Below are positions 16,551 to 29,370 of a stretch of DNA of 64,000 nucleotides, one piece after another (the first letter of the stretch is position 1; every line of letters begins with the position of its first letter). The translations under genes and the position numbers were made by a program. The notes beneath the pieces are model-generated. The model made no database searches, was not told the origin of the DNA, and was given only the letters and a program-made list of their open reading frames with translations. The DNA is from Deinococcus sp. KSM4-11. Its GTDB lineage: Bacteria > Deinococcota > Deinococci > Deinococcales > Deinococcaceae. The stretch covers positions 174,388 to 238,387 of the forward strand of contig NZ_SSNX01000007.1 in NCBI RefSeq assembly GCF_004801415.1. Direction: 5' to 3'.

Positions 16551-16579
16551 TTGACAACTGGCTGAACGCTTCTGATAAT
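16551..16579 (+). promoter_or_regulatory. Promoter of the sugar ABC operon, with overlapping AT-rich near-palindrome
   Basis: TTGACA (16551-16556), 17 bp, GATAAT (16574-16579) is a near-consensus housekeeping promoter. The -10 is embedded in ATAATGCGCATAAT (16575-16588), a near-palindrome centred on GC. This is a plausible operator for the LacI-family regulator encoded at 21201. Confidence 0.7.
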
Positions 16580-16611
16580 GCGCATAATCAAATTGTTCCC
16601 CGGAGGATGTC

Positions 16612-17841
16612 GTGAACCGTACCGGTCTGCTGATCAGCCTGTCTGCCTTTCTGTTGTCGTCCGCCGCCACCGCGCAGACCACCCTGCGCTTCTCCACCTG
16701 GGCTGGTGGAGACGGTCTGGCCCTGCTCCAGCAACTCGCCCAGGAATACGGCGCCCAGAACCCGACCGTGAAGGTCAGCGTGGAGGTCACGCCCTTCGCG
16801 GACTATGCGCGCAAGGTCGCGGTTCAGCTCGCGTCCGGCGATGGTCCGGATGTCGGCTGGCTGGCCGAGGCGAGCGTGCCCACCTTCCTCGCCAACCGTT
16901 CCCTGCTCGACCTCGCCACCTTCAAGACCGATTCGGCCTTCAACGTCGCGGACTTCCCGACGAGTGCGCTGTCCCTGTGGACGCAGGGCAAATCGCTCTA
17001 CGGCGTGCCCTTCTCGAACTCCCCGTCGGTGCTCTTCTACAACAAAGACCTCTTCAAGCAGGCGGGCGTGGCCGATCCCATGACGCAGTACGCCAAGGGC
17101 ACGTGGACGTACACATCATTCCGGACGGCGGCCAAGGCCATCAAGGACAAGACCGGTTCCTACGGCGCGCGCATCATGCGTCTGGACATCAAGGCCTGGA
17201 ACAGCGGCACCCTGCCCGTGCTGTGGTCGAACGGTGGGAACGCCTTCGACGCAAAGCTGAAATGCGCGCTGAACACGCCTGCGAGCGTGCAGGCCTTCCA
17301 GCTCATGCACGACATGACCTTCAAGGATCAGTCCGTGCCCCGGCCTGGTGACCAGACGACCTTCCAGGGCGGCAAGCTCGGCATGTACGTCGACAACGTC
17401 AGCTTCAGCGCCCAGCTCAAGGACGCGCCCTTCAAGTGGGGCGTGGCGCCCATGCCCAAGGGCAGCGCGGGCCGGATCACCCAGCTCGGCCAGGCCGGAT
17501 ACGTGGTTTTCGCGAAATCGGCACACGCGGCCGAGGGGCAGGCCTTCCTGAAGTTCCTGGCGTCGCCGGCCGTGATGGCCCGTACCGCGAAGTTCTTCCC
17601 ACCGCCGCGCAAGAGCGTGCTGAACAGTCCTGCCTATCTGGGCAGCAATCCGGCCATTCCGGCCGCCGACGTGAAGACGGCGCTCGTCAGCCAGCTCGCC
17701 AGCGCCCGCGTGTTCAAGACCGGCGACAACTACCTGCGGGCCAACGACGTCATCTCCAGCGGCCTCGAGAGCCTGTGCCAGCCGGGCGCCAACGTGGGCA
17801 ACGTTCTGAATGACATCTGCCGGCAGGTGGACGGCCTGTGA
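16612..17841 (+). CDS. Sugar ABC transporter substrate-binding protein
   Basis: The 409-residue product is an extracellular solute-binding protein of family 1 (SBP_bac_1, maltose/multi-sugar type). It has a Sec signal peptide ([22 protein letters not shown]), then [13 protein letters not shown], and the typical [22 protein letters not shown] and [23 protein letters not shown] segments. The start lacks an obvious lipobox, so it may be held at the membrane by other means. GTG start with CGGAGGA 5 bases upstream. It heads a five-gene run with two permeases, an FAD oxidoreductase and a LacI regulator. Sugar identity cannot be read from sequence. Confidence 0.93.
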   Translation: MNRTGLLISLSAFLLSSAATAQTTLRFSTWAGGDGLALLQQLAQEYGAQNPTVKVSVEVTPFADYARKVAVQLASGDGPDVGWLAEASVPTFLANRSLLDLATFKTDSAFNVADFPTSALSLWTQGKSLYGVPFSNSPSVLFYNKDLFKQAGVADPMTQYAKGTWTYTSFRTAAKAIKDKTGSYGARIMRLDIKAWNSGTLPVLWSNGGNAFDAKLKCALNTPASVQAFQLMHDMTFKDQSVPRPGDQTTFQGGKLGMYVDNVSFSAQLKDAPFKWGVAPMPKGSAGRITQLGQAGYVVFAKSAHAAEGQAFLKFLASPAVMARTAKFFPPPRKSVLNSPAYLGSNPAIPAADVKTALVSQLASARVFKTGDNYLRANDVISSGLESLCQPGANVGNVLNDICRQVDGL

Positions 17842-18735
17842 CGCGGGCGGCGCGCCTGGGCCGCCCGGCCCTGCGGCGCGCCCAGCGGGAGGCCCTGATG
17901 GGTGTGCTGTTCGCCGCGCCGTTCGCCCTGGGCATGCTGCTCGTCGTCATCCTGCCGCTGCTAGGCGTGATGGGCATTTCCCTGACGCAGTGGTCGCTGC
18001 TCGACGCGCCCCGCTGGGTGGGCCTGCACAACTACACCCGCCTGGCGGCCGATCCGGCCTTCGTGCGCAGCGCCGGCGTCACGGGCGCCTTCACAGCGGG
18101 CATCCTCGTCCTGAACATCAGTGCCGCGCTGGCCCTGGCGACGCTGCTGAACGCCAGGCTGCGCGGCATCGGGCTGTTCCGCACCATCGTCTTCTCGCCG
18201 GTCGTGATGCCCGTCGTCGCGTGGGCGCTCGTGTGGAAGTTCCTGCTGCAGCCCGACGGCGCGCTGAACACCTGGCTCTCCCGGCTGGGCACGGGCGAGG
18301 TCAACCTGCTGTTCACGCCCAGCACGGCCCTGTGGACGGTCGTCGTGATCGAGGTCATCAAGTCCGTGGGCCTGAACGCCGTGATCTTCCTCAGCGCCTT
18401 ACAGGGCGTTCCCCCCGAACTGCACGAGGCGGCCCGGCTCGACGGCGCGGGCGCGTGGCAGGTCTTCCGCCGCATCACGCTCCCGCTGATCTCCCCGACC
18501 TTCTTCCTGGTGTTCATCGTCACGCTGATCGGCGCCCTGAAGCTGTTCACGCCGGTGTATGTCCTCACCGGCGGCGGCCCGGCCGACGCGACGACCACCC
18601 TGATCGTGTACATGTTCAAGCAGGGGTTCCAGTTCTTCGAGTTCGGCTATGCGAGCGCGGTCGCAACCGTGCTGTTCGTGATCGTGTTGGCCCTGACGGT
18701 GGCCCAGTGGTCGCTGCGCCGCCGGCTGGTGTTCT

Positions 18736-18746
<11 letters not shown>
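17838..18746 (+). CDS. Sugar ABC transporter permease (MalF-like)
   Basis: The 302-residue integral membrane protein has about six transmembrane helices and the ABC-importer EAA loop in the form [22 protein letters not shown], which contacts the ATPase. It begins with a short basic N-terminus and the first helix [25 protein letters not shown]. Its start overlaps the binding-protein stop by 4 bp (GTGA), showing translational coupling. No ATPase gene follows, so it probably uses a shared MsmK-type ATPase encoded elsewhere. Confidence 0.93.
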
Positions 18747-19578
<832 letters not shown>

Positions 19579-19582
19579 CCCC

Positions 19583-21190
19583 ATGCCACACACCCACACG
19601 GACATCCTGATCATCGGCGGGGGCACGGGCGGCGTCGCCTCCGCCCTCGCCGCCCTGCGCCTCGGCCGACGCGTCCTCATGACCGAGGAGACCGACTGGA
19701 TCGGCGGGCAACTCACCTCCCAGGCCGTGCCGCCCGACGAGGGCATCTGGATCGAGCAGGTCGGCTGCACCGCGAGCTACCGCGCGTTCCGTAACGGCGT
19801 GCGCGCGTACTACCGCCAGAACTACCTCCTGCGTCCCGAGTCGCGGTCAGAGGTGGAACTCAATCCCGGAGCGGGCACCGTGAGCCGCCTGTGCCATGAA
19901 CCCCGCGTGGCCCTGGCCGTGCTGGAGGCCATGCTCGCCCCGTACCGCGCCAACCGCCAGCTGGACGTGTGGCTGGACACCCGGCCCGTGGCGGTCGAGA
20001 TGGACGGCGACCGCGTGGCCGCCGTCACGGTCGAGCATGTCCTCAGCGGCGAGCGCTCGGTTCTGACCGCGCCCTACGTGTTGGACGCCACCGAAACGGG
20101 TGAGCTGCTCGACCTCGGGAACATCGAAAGTGTGATCGGGGCCGAGGGGCAGGCCCAGACCGGGGAGCCGCACGCGCTGGCCGAGGCTGATCCCCTGAAC
20201 CAGCAGGCGATCAGCTGGTGCTTTGCCATGGATCACCTCGAGGGCGAGGATCACACCATCGACAAACCGGCCGGGTACGACTTCTGGCGCAGGTATCAGG
20301 CGCCGTTCTGGCCGGACAAGCAGCTGAGCTGGACGCTGTGCCAGCCGATCACGCACCGCGCCGTGTACCGCGACCTGTTCGGCAACCCGGACGAGACCCC
20401 GCACGGCGGCGACCTGTGGCACTTCCGGCGCATCTTCGCGAAGCGTCACTACTCCGAGGGCCGCTATGCCAGCGACATCACGCTGGTGAACTGGCCGCAG
20501 ATCGACTACTGGCTCGGGCCGGTGCTCGGCGTCAGCGAGGAGGAGAAGGCGAAGCACGTGGCCGGTGCCCGCGACCTGAGTCTGAGCCTGATGTACTGGA
20601 TGCAGACCGAGGCGCCCCGCCACGACGGCCCCGGGCACGGCTACCCGGGCCTGCGCCTGCGTGGCGATGTGACCGGCACGCGCGACGGGCTGGCCAAGGC
20701 CATCTATGTGCGTGAATCCCGCCGCATCCAGGCAGAGTTCACCGTGCTCGAGCAGATGGTCGGTGTGGACGCCCGCGCTGGCCTGCAGGGCGCCGAGCAG
20801 TTCCCCGATACCGTCGGCATCGGGCAGTACCGCATCGACCTGCATCCCTCGACGCGCGGCCGCAACTACGTGGATGTGGCCTCCTGGCCCTTCCAGATTC
20901 CGCTCGGCGCCCTCATTCCGGTGCGCGTGGAGAACCTCCTGCCCGCGGCGAAAAACCTCGGGGTCACGCACATCACCAACGGCTGCTACCGCCTACATCC
21001 GGTCGAGTGGAACATCGGCGAGGCGGCCGGCGCGCTCGCCGCACATGCGCTGAACGCCGGCCTCACCCCGGCGCAGGTATACCGCACGCCGGCGCTGCTG
21101 TCGGACTTCCAGACCCTGCTGGAACGCGACCTCGGCTTCGAGCTGCACTGGCCCGACGCGCAGCGTCTCACTCCGTCGCCCGGGTTCTAG
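19583..21190 (+). CDS. FAD-dependent oxidoreductase (FAD_oxidored family)
   Basis: The 535-residue product begins with a Rossmann dinucleotide-binding fold ([30 protein letters not shown]) followed by [10 protein letters not shown], the hallmark of the Pfam FAD_oxidored family. Genes of this family often sit in sugar-uptake operons. The C-terminal part has [40 protein letters not shown], the second FAD-binding segment. The reaction is unknown; oxidation of a sugar or a derivative imported by the adjacent ABC system is a reasonable inference. ATG start 4 bp after the permease. Its TAG stop forms the first half of the -10 of the next gene. Confidence 0.85.
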   Translation: MPHTHTDILIIGGGTGGVASALAALRLGRRVLMTEETDWIGGQLTSQAVPPDEGIWIEQVGCTASYRAFRNGVRAYYRQNYLLRPESRSEVELNPGAGTVSRLCHEPRVALAVLEAMLAPYRANRQLDVWLDTRPVAVEMDGDRVAAVTVEHVLSGERSVLTAPYVLDATETGELLDLGNIESVIGAEGQAQTGEPHALAEADPLNQQAISWCFAMDHLEGEDHTIDKPAGYDFWRRYQAPFWPDKQLSWTLCQPITHRAVYRDLFGNPDETPHGGDLWHFRRIFAKRHYSEGRYASDITLVNWPQIDYWLGPVLGVSEEEKAKHVAGARDLSLSLMYWMQTEAPRHDGPGHGYPGLRLRGDVTGTRDGLAKAIYVRESRRIQAEFTVLEQMVGVDARAGLQGAEQFPDTVGIGQYRIDLHPSTRGRNYVDVASWPFQIPLGALIPVRVENLLPAAKNLGVTHITNGCYRLHPVEWNIGEAAGALAAHALNAGLTPAQVYRTPALLSDFQTLLERDLGFELHWPDAQRLTPSPGF

Positions 21191-21193
21191 GAT
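21188..21193 (+). promoter_or_regulatory. Leaderless -10 element (TAGGAT) for the LacI regulator
   Basis: TAGGAT is 7 bases before the GTG at 21201, and its TAG is the stop codon of the preceding gene. The regulator may therefore have its own leaderless transcript inside the operon. Confidence 0.5.
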
Positions 21194-21200
21194 ACGAACT

Positions 21201-22250
21201 GTGGTTCCCCCAGCCCGCAAAGGCCCCACCCAGCGTGAGGTCGCCCGACTCGCCGGCGTGTCGCAGGCCGCCGTGTCTCAGGTGCTCAACGGCGGTGTGG
21301 ACGGCATCCGCATTCCGGACGCGACCCGTCAGCGCATCCTGCAGGCCATGCAGGAGGTCGGCTACGTCCCGAACGTCGCCGCGCGCCGCCTCGCGGGGGG
21401 CCGCAACCGCATCCTGGGCGTGTTCACGTACGAGCCCGTGTTCCCGACCAGCACGCGGGACTTTTTCACGCCGTTCCTCGAGGGGATCGAGGAGGCCGCC
21501 GCCGACCTCGACTATGACCTGCTGCTGCACACCCGGCCCGCTCCACAGGGGGGCCGGCGGGCGGTGTATCACGACGGGGCCAGCCGCCTGCGCCTCGCCG
21601 ACGGCACCGTCATGCTCGGGCAGTTGGACGACGAGCGGCGCAGCGACCTGGCTCAGCTCGTCGGCGGCGGGCACCCAACCGTGTTCATCGGCCGCCGCGA
21701 ACTCCCTGGGCAGGCATTGCCGTACGTCACGGCGGACTACCCGGCCGCTACCGCGCAGGCGTGCAGGGCCCTGCTGGAGCGGGGCCATGAGCACACCCTG
21801 TACCTCGGGACGTCGACCCACCACGAATCCGCCGTCGACCGTGAACTCGGGTACCGGACGGCCATGGGTGGTGGGGGTCACGGCCGGGTGGAGCGCGTCG
21901 AGACGGTCACCGCCGATCTGGTGTCCCGCATGACGCGCGCCGGGGTGACCGCGGTGCTGTGCGAGAACGAGCGCCTCACCGCCGAGTGGATTGCGGCCGC
22001 CGGGACGCTGGGTCTGAGCTGGCCGCAGGACTACGGGTTCGCCGTGCTCGGCGACCCGATCTACCACGGCGACCTCCCGGCCGGGTGGGCGCACGTGACC
22101 ATTCCCCGCGTGGGGATGGGCCAGGAAGCGGTGAGGCTACTGGCGGGTCTCCTCGCGGGCCTGCCTGCGGAGCCCCGCAGCCTGCCGTGCCAGTGGGTGC
22201 CCGGCGCCTCGCTCGGGGGCCGACGCCAAACGGCGCCAGCGACCCCATGA
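21201..22250 (+). CDS. LacI family transcriptional regulator
   Basis: The 349-residue product has an N-terminal LacI helix-turn-helix (TQREVARLAGVSQAAVSQVLNG, then the hinge RQRILQAMQEVGYVPNVAARRLAGG) and a periplasmic-binding-protein-like effector domain (RILGVFTYEPVF...TPFLEGIEEAA, later VTIPRVGMGQEAVRLLAGLL). It is the expected local repressor of the sugar ABC / FAD oxidoreductase operon immediately upstream. A GC-centred near-palindrome overlapping the promoter at 16575-16588 is the likely operator. No Shine-Dalgarno is seen before the GTG, which fits a leaderless mRNA. Confidence 0.92.
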   Translation: MVPPARKGPTQREVARLAGVSQAAVSQVLNGGVDGIRIPDATRQRILQAMQEVGYVPNVAARRLAGGRNRILGVFTYEPVFPTSTRDFFTPFLEGIEEAAADLDYDLLLHTRPAPQGGRRAVYHDGASRLRLADGTVMLGQLDDERRSDLAQLVGGGHPTVFIGRRELPGQALPYVTADYPAATAQACRALLERGHEHTLYLGTSTHHESAVDRELGYRTAMGGGGHGRVERVETVTADLVSRMTRAGVTAVLCENERLTAEWIAAAGTLGLSWPQDYGFAVLGDPIYHGDLPAGWAHVTIPRVGMGQEAVRLLAGLLAGLPAEPRSLPCQWVPGASLGGRRQTAPATP

Positions 22251-22342
22251 GGGCCCACCCGTCGGGCGTCCCAGATGGTGAGCCCCTCCTGATGCTGGGC
22301 AGTCGGGCGATCCTTGCAGTCGGCACGGTGCAAAACCATCAC

Positions 22343-22371
22343 TTGCTGTGGGTAAATCAAGCGAATAGACT
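22343..22371 (+). promoter_or_regulatory. Promoter of the peptide ABC operon
   Basis: TTGCTG (22343-22348), 17 bp, TAGACT (22366-22371) lies about 65 bp before the ATG at 22437. A GAGGAGG Shine-Dalgarno follows. Confidence 0.55.
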
Positions 22372-22436
22372 GTTCCGATCTTGAAGGCGCAAAACTGGTA
22401 TCTACCTTGGATTCAGTCCAAGGCGAGGAGGATCTG

Positions 22437-23948
22437 ATGAAATCGCACCTGGGAATCCTAATCATGAGCGTCGCGTTGATGGGCACGGCAGCGGCCCAGC
22501 AGGTTGAGCGCGGCGGCACCCTGCAACTGGCCGTGGATCAGTCCCCCGTGGGGCTGGATCCCCATGTCGCAACCGCCTTTTCCACCTTCGTGGTCACCGG
22601 TCAGATCTACGAGGGCCTGCTCGATGTTGACGCCAACCTCAAGATCCGGCCCCTGCTGGCCAGCAAGTACACGCGCAGCGACGACGGTCTGACCTACACG
22701 TTCACCCTCCGTCCCGGCATCAAATTCCACAATGGTGATCCCCTGACCGCTGGCGACGTGGTCTACTCCATGAACCGCGTCAAGGATCCCAAGATTGCCT
22801 CTCCGCTGGCCAGCCGGCTGAGCGCCGTCACCAGCGTGAAGGCCAGCGGACCGCTGCAGGTGACCTTCGTCCTGAGCAAGCCCTTCGCGCCCTTTCTCAG
22901 TGAGGTCGCCACCATTGCCATCGTGGATCAGAAGTACGTGGAGGGCGGCGGAAACCTGCAGCGCGCCGCGATCGGCACGGGACCGTTCGTGTTCAAGCAG
23001 TGGATTCCCGACACGGCACTGGTGCTGGCCAAGAACCCCTCCTACTGGGCCAAAGGCCAGCCCTATCTCGATGGCCTGAAGTTCAACATCGTGCCGGATG
23101 CCTCGACCCGCCAGATCGGCCTGCAGGGCGGCACCTACCAGTTTCTGCCCAACATCGACGCCAGCGTGGCGGCCACCCTCAAAACCGCGCCGGGCGTGCA
23201 GCTGTTGCGCTCGCAGGATCTGGCCTACAGCCTGCTCGGCATGAACGTCAGTCGCAAACCCTTTGACGATCCCCGGGTGCGTGAGGCGCTCAACTACGCC
23301 ATCAACCGTCCCGAGATCGTGCAGGGCGTGTATTTCGGCGACGCCGTGCCCGGCGGCCCGATTCCCCCGGCCCTCAAGGCCTACGCCACCCCGGTGAACA
23401 ACTTCCCGTGCTACTCCTACAACCCGGCCAAGGCGAAAGACCTGCTCAGGCAGGCCGGCTATCCGAACGGCGTCGACTTCTCGATCCTGACCTTCTCCAC
23501 CATCAAGACCGTGTCCGACGCCGCCCAGGTGCTGCAGGCCGAACTCGCCCCGGCCGGCTTCCGCGCGAAGATCGACATCCAGGAATTCGGCAACTTCGTG
23601 CAGAATTGGCGCAACTCCAACTTCGATGCCTTCGTGTCCCTGAATGGCGGTTCTGTCGATCCTGACGGCCAGCTCTACCGCACCGTGGTCTCCGGCGGGT
23701 CCACCAATGTCTTCAAGTACAAGGATCCGGCGGTCGACGCGCTGCTCGAACAGGGCCGCTCCACCACCTCGAATGGCAGCCGCGTGCGCACCTACGCGCA
23801 GCTCGAGAGAACCCTGGCCTGCCGTGGGCCCGCTGCCTTCCTGGCCTACGGGGCGCTGTACTCCGCGGCGCGTACCGAAGTCCGGGGTTTCACGCCCAAC
23901 CCGACCCGTTCCCTGGCGGCCCTGAAGACCACCTGGATCAACCGGTAA
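22437..23948 (+). CDS. Peptide ABC transporter substrate-binding protein
   Basis: The 503-residue product is a family 5 solute-binding protein (SBP_bac_5, Dpp/Opp type). A Sec signal peptide (MKSHLGILIMSVALMGTAAAQ) is followed by RGGTLQLAVDQSPVGLDPHVA, YEGLLDVDANLKIRPLLA and the family pattern LTYTFTLRPGIKFHNGDPLTAGDVVYS. ATG 22437 is preceded by a strong GAGGAGG; the longer frame from 22407 would bury the signal peptide. It is followed by two DppB/DppC-type permeases. Substrates in the family range from dipeptides to nickel and opines; the ligand here is not predictable. Confidence 0.93.
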   Translation: MKSHLGILIMSVALMGTAAAQQVERGGTLQLAVDQSPVGLDPHVATAFSTFVVTGQIYEGLLDVDANLKIRPLLASKYTRSDDGLTYTFTLRPGIKFHNGDPLTAGDVVYSMNRVKDPKIASPLASRLSAVTSVKASGPLQVTFVLSKPFAPFLSEVATIAIVDQKYVEGGGNLQRAAIGTGPFVFKQWIPDTALVLAKNPSYWAKGQPYLDGLKFNIVPDASTRQIGLQGGTYQFLPNIDASVAATLKTAPGVQLLRSQDLAYSLLGMNVSRKPFDDPRVREALNYAINRPEIVQGVYFGDAVPGGPIPPALKAYATPVNNFPCYSYNPAKAKDLLRQAGYPNGVDFSILTFSTIKTVSDAAQVLQAELAPAGFRAKIDIQEFGNFVQNWRNSNFDAFVSLNGGSVDPDGQLYRTVVSGGSTNVFKYKDPAVDALLEQGRSTTSNGSRVRTYAQLERTLACRGPAAFLAYGALYSAARTEVRGFTPNPTRSLAALKTTWINR

Positions 23949-23982
23949 TGTCCAGTGGTGCGGTCGGCACCCCCGTGCCTGC

Positions 23983-24933
23983 ATGCTGACCTACGCGGCC
24001 CGCCGGCTGATCGATCTACTGGTGATCCTGTTCGGCGTGTCGGTGCTGGTCTTCCTGATGATCCGCCTGATTCCAGGCGACGCCGTGCAGATCCTGCTCG
24101 GCGCGAACACCGAGGTCACGCCCGCACAGATCGCCCAGCTGCGTCATACGCTGGGACTCGATCAGCCGGTGTTCGTGCAGTACGGGATGTGGCTGTCCGG
24201 GATCCTGCGCGGCAACCTGGGCCAGAGCGTCTGGACCGGGGCGTCCATCGGCCAGGAGATCATGGCGAGGCTTCCGGTCACGCTGGAACTCACCGTGGTT
24301 CCCCTGCTGCTCGCCAGCGCCCTGGCCATTCCGCTGGGCATCCTGACAGCGTCCTGGCACAATTCCAGCGTGGAACGGATACTCCGCTTCCTGACCATCG
24401 CGGGCATCACCACGCCCGCCTTCTGGCTGGGCACGCTGTTCATCTACGTGGCCTTCCTGATCGCGCCGCGCTGGGCCACCATCGGCTACGTGCCGTTCAG
24501 CGCCGATCCGCTCGGGCACGTCTCCCGCATGGTGCTGCCGGTCATCGCGCTGGCCCTGCCGCTGCTCGCGGGCCTGATCCGCATCCTGCGTTCCTCGCTG
24601 CTGGAAGTGCTCGGCCAGGACTTCATCCGCACCGCCCGCTCCAAGGGCCTGAGCGAACGCCGGGTGCTCTACGGGCACGCCCTGCGCAACGCCCTGGTGC
24701 CGCTGTTGACGGTGCTGGGCATTCAGGCGGGCTACCTCTTCGGCGGGGCCATCGTCGTCGAGCAGGTCTTCGCGATCCCCGGCTTCGGGCGCCTGATCGT
24801 GGGCGCGATCAACGAGCGTAACTATGCCCTGGTGCAGGGCTCCATTCTGGTCGTCACCGCCGGCTTCGTGCTGATCAATTTCCTCGTGGATCTGCTGTAT
24901 GCCGCTGTCGATCCCCGTGTGGAGTACGGGTGA
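23983..24933 (+). CDS. Peptide ABC transporter permease (DppB-like)
   Basis: The 316-residue membrane protein has the DppB-type N-terminus MLTYAARRLIDLLVILFGVSVLVFLMIRLIPGDAV, the GLDQPVFVQYGMWLSGILRGNLGQSV segment, and the EAA loop DFIRTARSKGLSERRVLYGHALRNAL that docks the ATPase. About six transmembrane helices. It lies 34 bp after the binding protein and overlaps the next permease by 4 bp. Confidence 0.94.
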   Translation: MLTYAARRLIDLLVILFGVSVLVFLMIRLIPGDAVQILLGANTEVTPAQIAQLRHTLGLDQPVFVQYGMWLSGILRGNLGQSVWTGASIGQEIMARLPVTLELTVVPLLLASALAIPLGILTASWHNSSVERILRFLTIAGITTPAFWLGTLFIYVAFLIAPRWATIGYVPFSADPLGHVSRMVLPVIALALPLLAGLIRILRSSLLEVLGQDFIRTARSKGLSERRVLYGHALRNALVPLLTVLGIQAGYLFGGAIVVEQVFAIPGFGRLIVGAINERNYALVQGSILVVTAGFVLINFLVDLLYAAVDPRVEYG

Positions 24934-25811
24934 GCGGCGCTACTATGCCGGCCGCTCCCCGAACCGGACGGCCTGCAAAGAGCCTGCTGGCCCGGCTGCT
25001 TCACGACCCCCTGGGCCGGCTCGGCTTCGTTCTGACGGCCCTGGTGGTGGGGCTGGCCGTGTTCGCCGGGCCTCTGGCCCCAGTCGATCCGTTCCGACAG
25101 GACATCCTTGGCCGGCTCGGGGGACCGTCGGCGCGGCACCTGCTGGGCACGGATCAGTTTGGCCGGGACACCCTGGCACGCCTGCTGTACGGGTACCGCG
25201 CGTCCCTCGGCGTGGCCGTCGGGGCCGTGACCCTCGCCCTGCTGATCGGCGGCACGCTGGGCATCCTGGCCGCCTACCTGGGCGGCTGGTTCGATCGCAT
25301 CGTGATGCGGGTGATGGACGTGCTGCTCGCGTTTCCGGTGATCCTGCTGGCCATCGGGATCGTGGCGGTGCTTGGGCCTGGCCCGGCGAACTCCGCGCTG
25401 GCCATCGGCGTGGTGTACATCCCGACGTTCGCGCGCTTGCTGCGGGCGCCCGCCCTGGTGCTCAAGGCCAGCGAGTACGTCAGTGCCGCCCAGGCCCTCG
25501 GGGCCAGCGATGGCCGCGTCATCTTCCGGCACATCCTGCCCAACATCGTGGCAGTGCTGTTGGTGCAGACCTCCCTGGCCCTGTCGACCGCGATCCTGGT
25601 GGAAGCGTCGCTGTCCTTTCTCGGCCTGGGCACCCGCCCGCCCGTTCCCAGCCTCGGCCTGATGCTCTCCGAGGCGCGCTCGTTCCTGACGCTTCAGCCC
25701 TGGCCAGCGGTGTTCAGTGGCTTGGCCATCCTGATCGCCTCGCTCGGCTTCAACCTGCTGGGCGACAGCCTCAGGGACGTCCTCGACCCCCGCCTGCGGG
25801 GACAGGAGTGA
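24930..25811 (+). CDS. Peptide ABC transporter permease (DppC-like)
   Basis: The 293-residue partner permease has the N-terminal cytoplasmic tail and first helix (LLARLLHDPLGRLGFVLTALVVGLAVFAG), then HLLGTDQFGRDTLARLLYGYRASL and the EAA loop EYVSAAQALGASDGRVIFRHILPN, all DppC/OppC hallmarks. GTG start coupled to the upstream permease by a 4-bp overlap. No DppD/DppF ATPases follow; the next gene is an MFS transporter, so the ATPases must come from another locus if the system is active. Confidence 0.93.
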   Translation: MSGATMPAAPRTGRPAKSLLARLLHDPLGRLGFVLTALVVGLAVFAGPLAPVDPFRQDILGRLGGPSARHLLGTDQFGRDTLARLLYGYRASLGVAVGAVTLALLIGGTLGILAAYLGGWFDRIVMRVMDVLLAFPVILLAIGIVAVLGPGPANSALAIGVVYIPTFARLLRAPALVLKASEYVSAAQALGASDGRVIFRHILPNIVAVLLVQTSLALSTAILVEASLSFLGLGTRPPVPSLGLMLSEARSFLTLQPWPAVFSGLAILIASLGFNLLGDSLRDVLDPRLRGQE

Positions 25812-25938
25812 GGCGGACGCCCGCCGGCGCCGGCGGAGCGGGCGCGCACCACGTCCTGTGGCCCAGCGCCGCGGATTCAGGGGCCCGCAGCGGTGGCAGC
25901 TCCTGCTGTGGCGCGGGCCCTGACGGCCCGTCGGGCGG

Positions 25939-29233
<3,295 letters not shown>

Positions 29234-29253
29234 ACGCTCTATTCGGTTCATCC

Positions 29254-29293
29254 GCCACGGCCCAGCCATCGATGTGTACAGCTGGGCCGTGGC
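29254..29293 (+). terminator. 13-bp stem hairpin after guaB
   Basis: GCCACGGCCCAGC (29254-29266) pairs perfectly with 29281-29293 across a 14-base loop, 20 bp after the guaB stop. The T tract is weak. Confidence 0.6.
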
Positions 29294-29370
29294 GTTGTCA
29301 CCCCACGGTGTTCCCGTGGTTGCAAGATCAGGAGGGCGCGCGGTGGTTCGCGCCTGGATGTCCCCTCGCC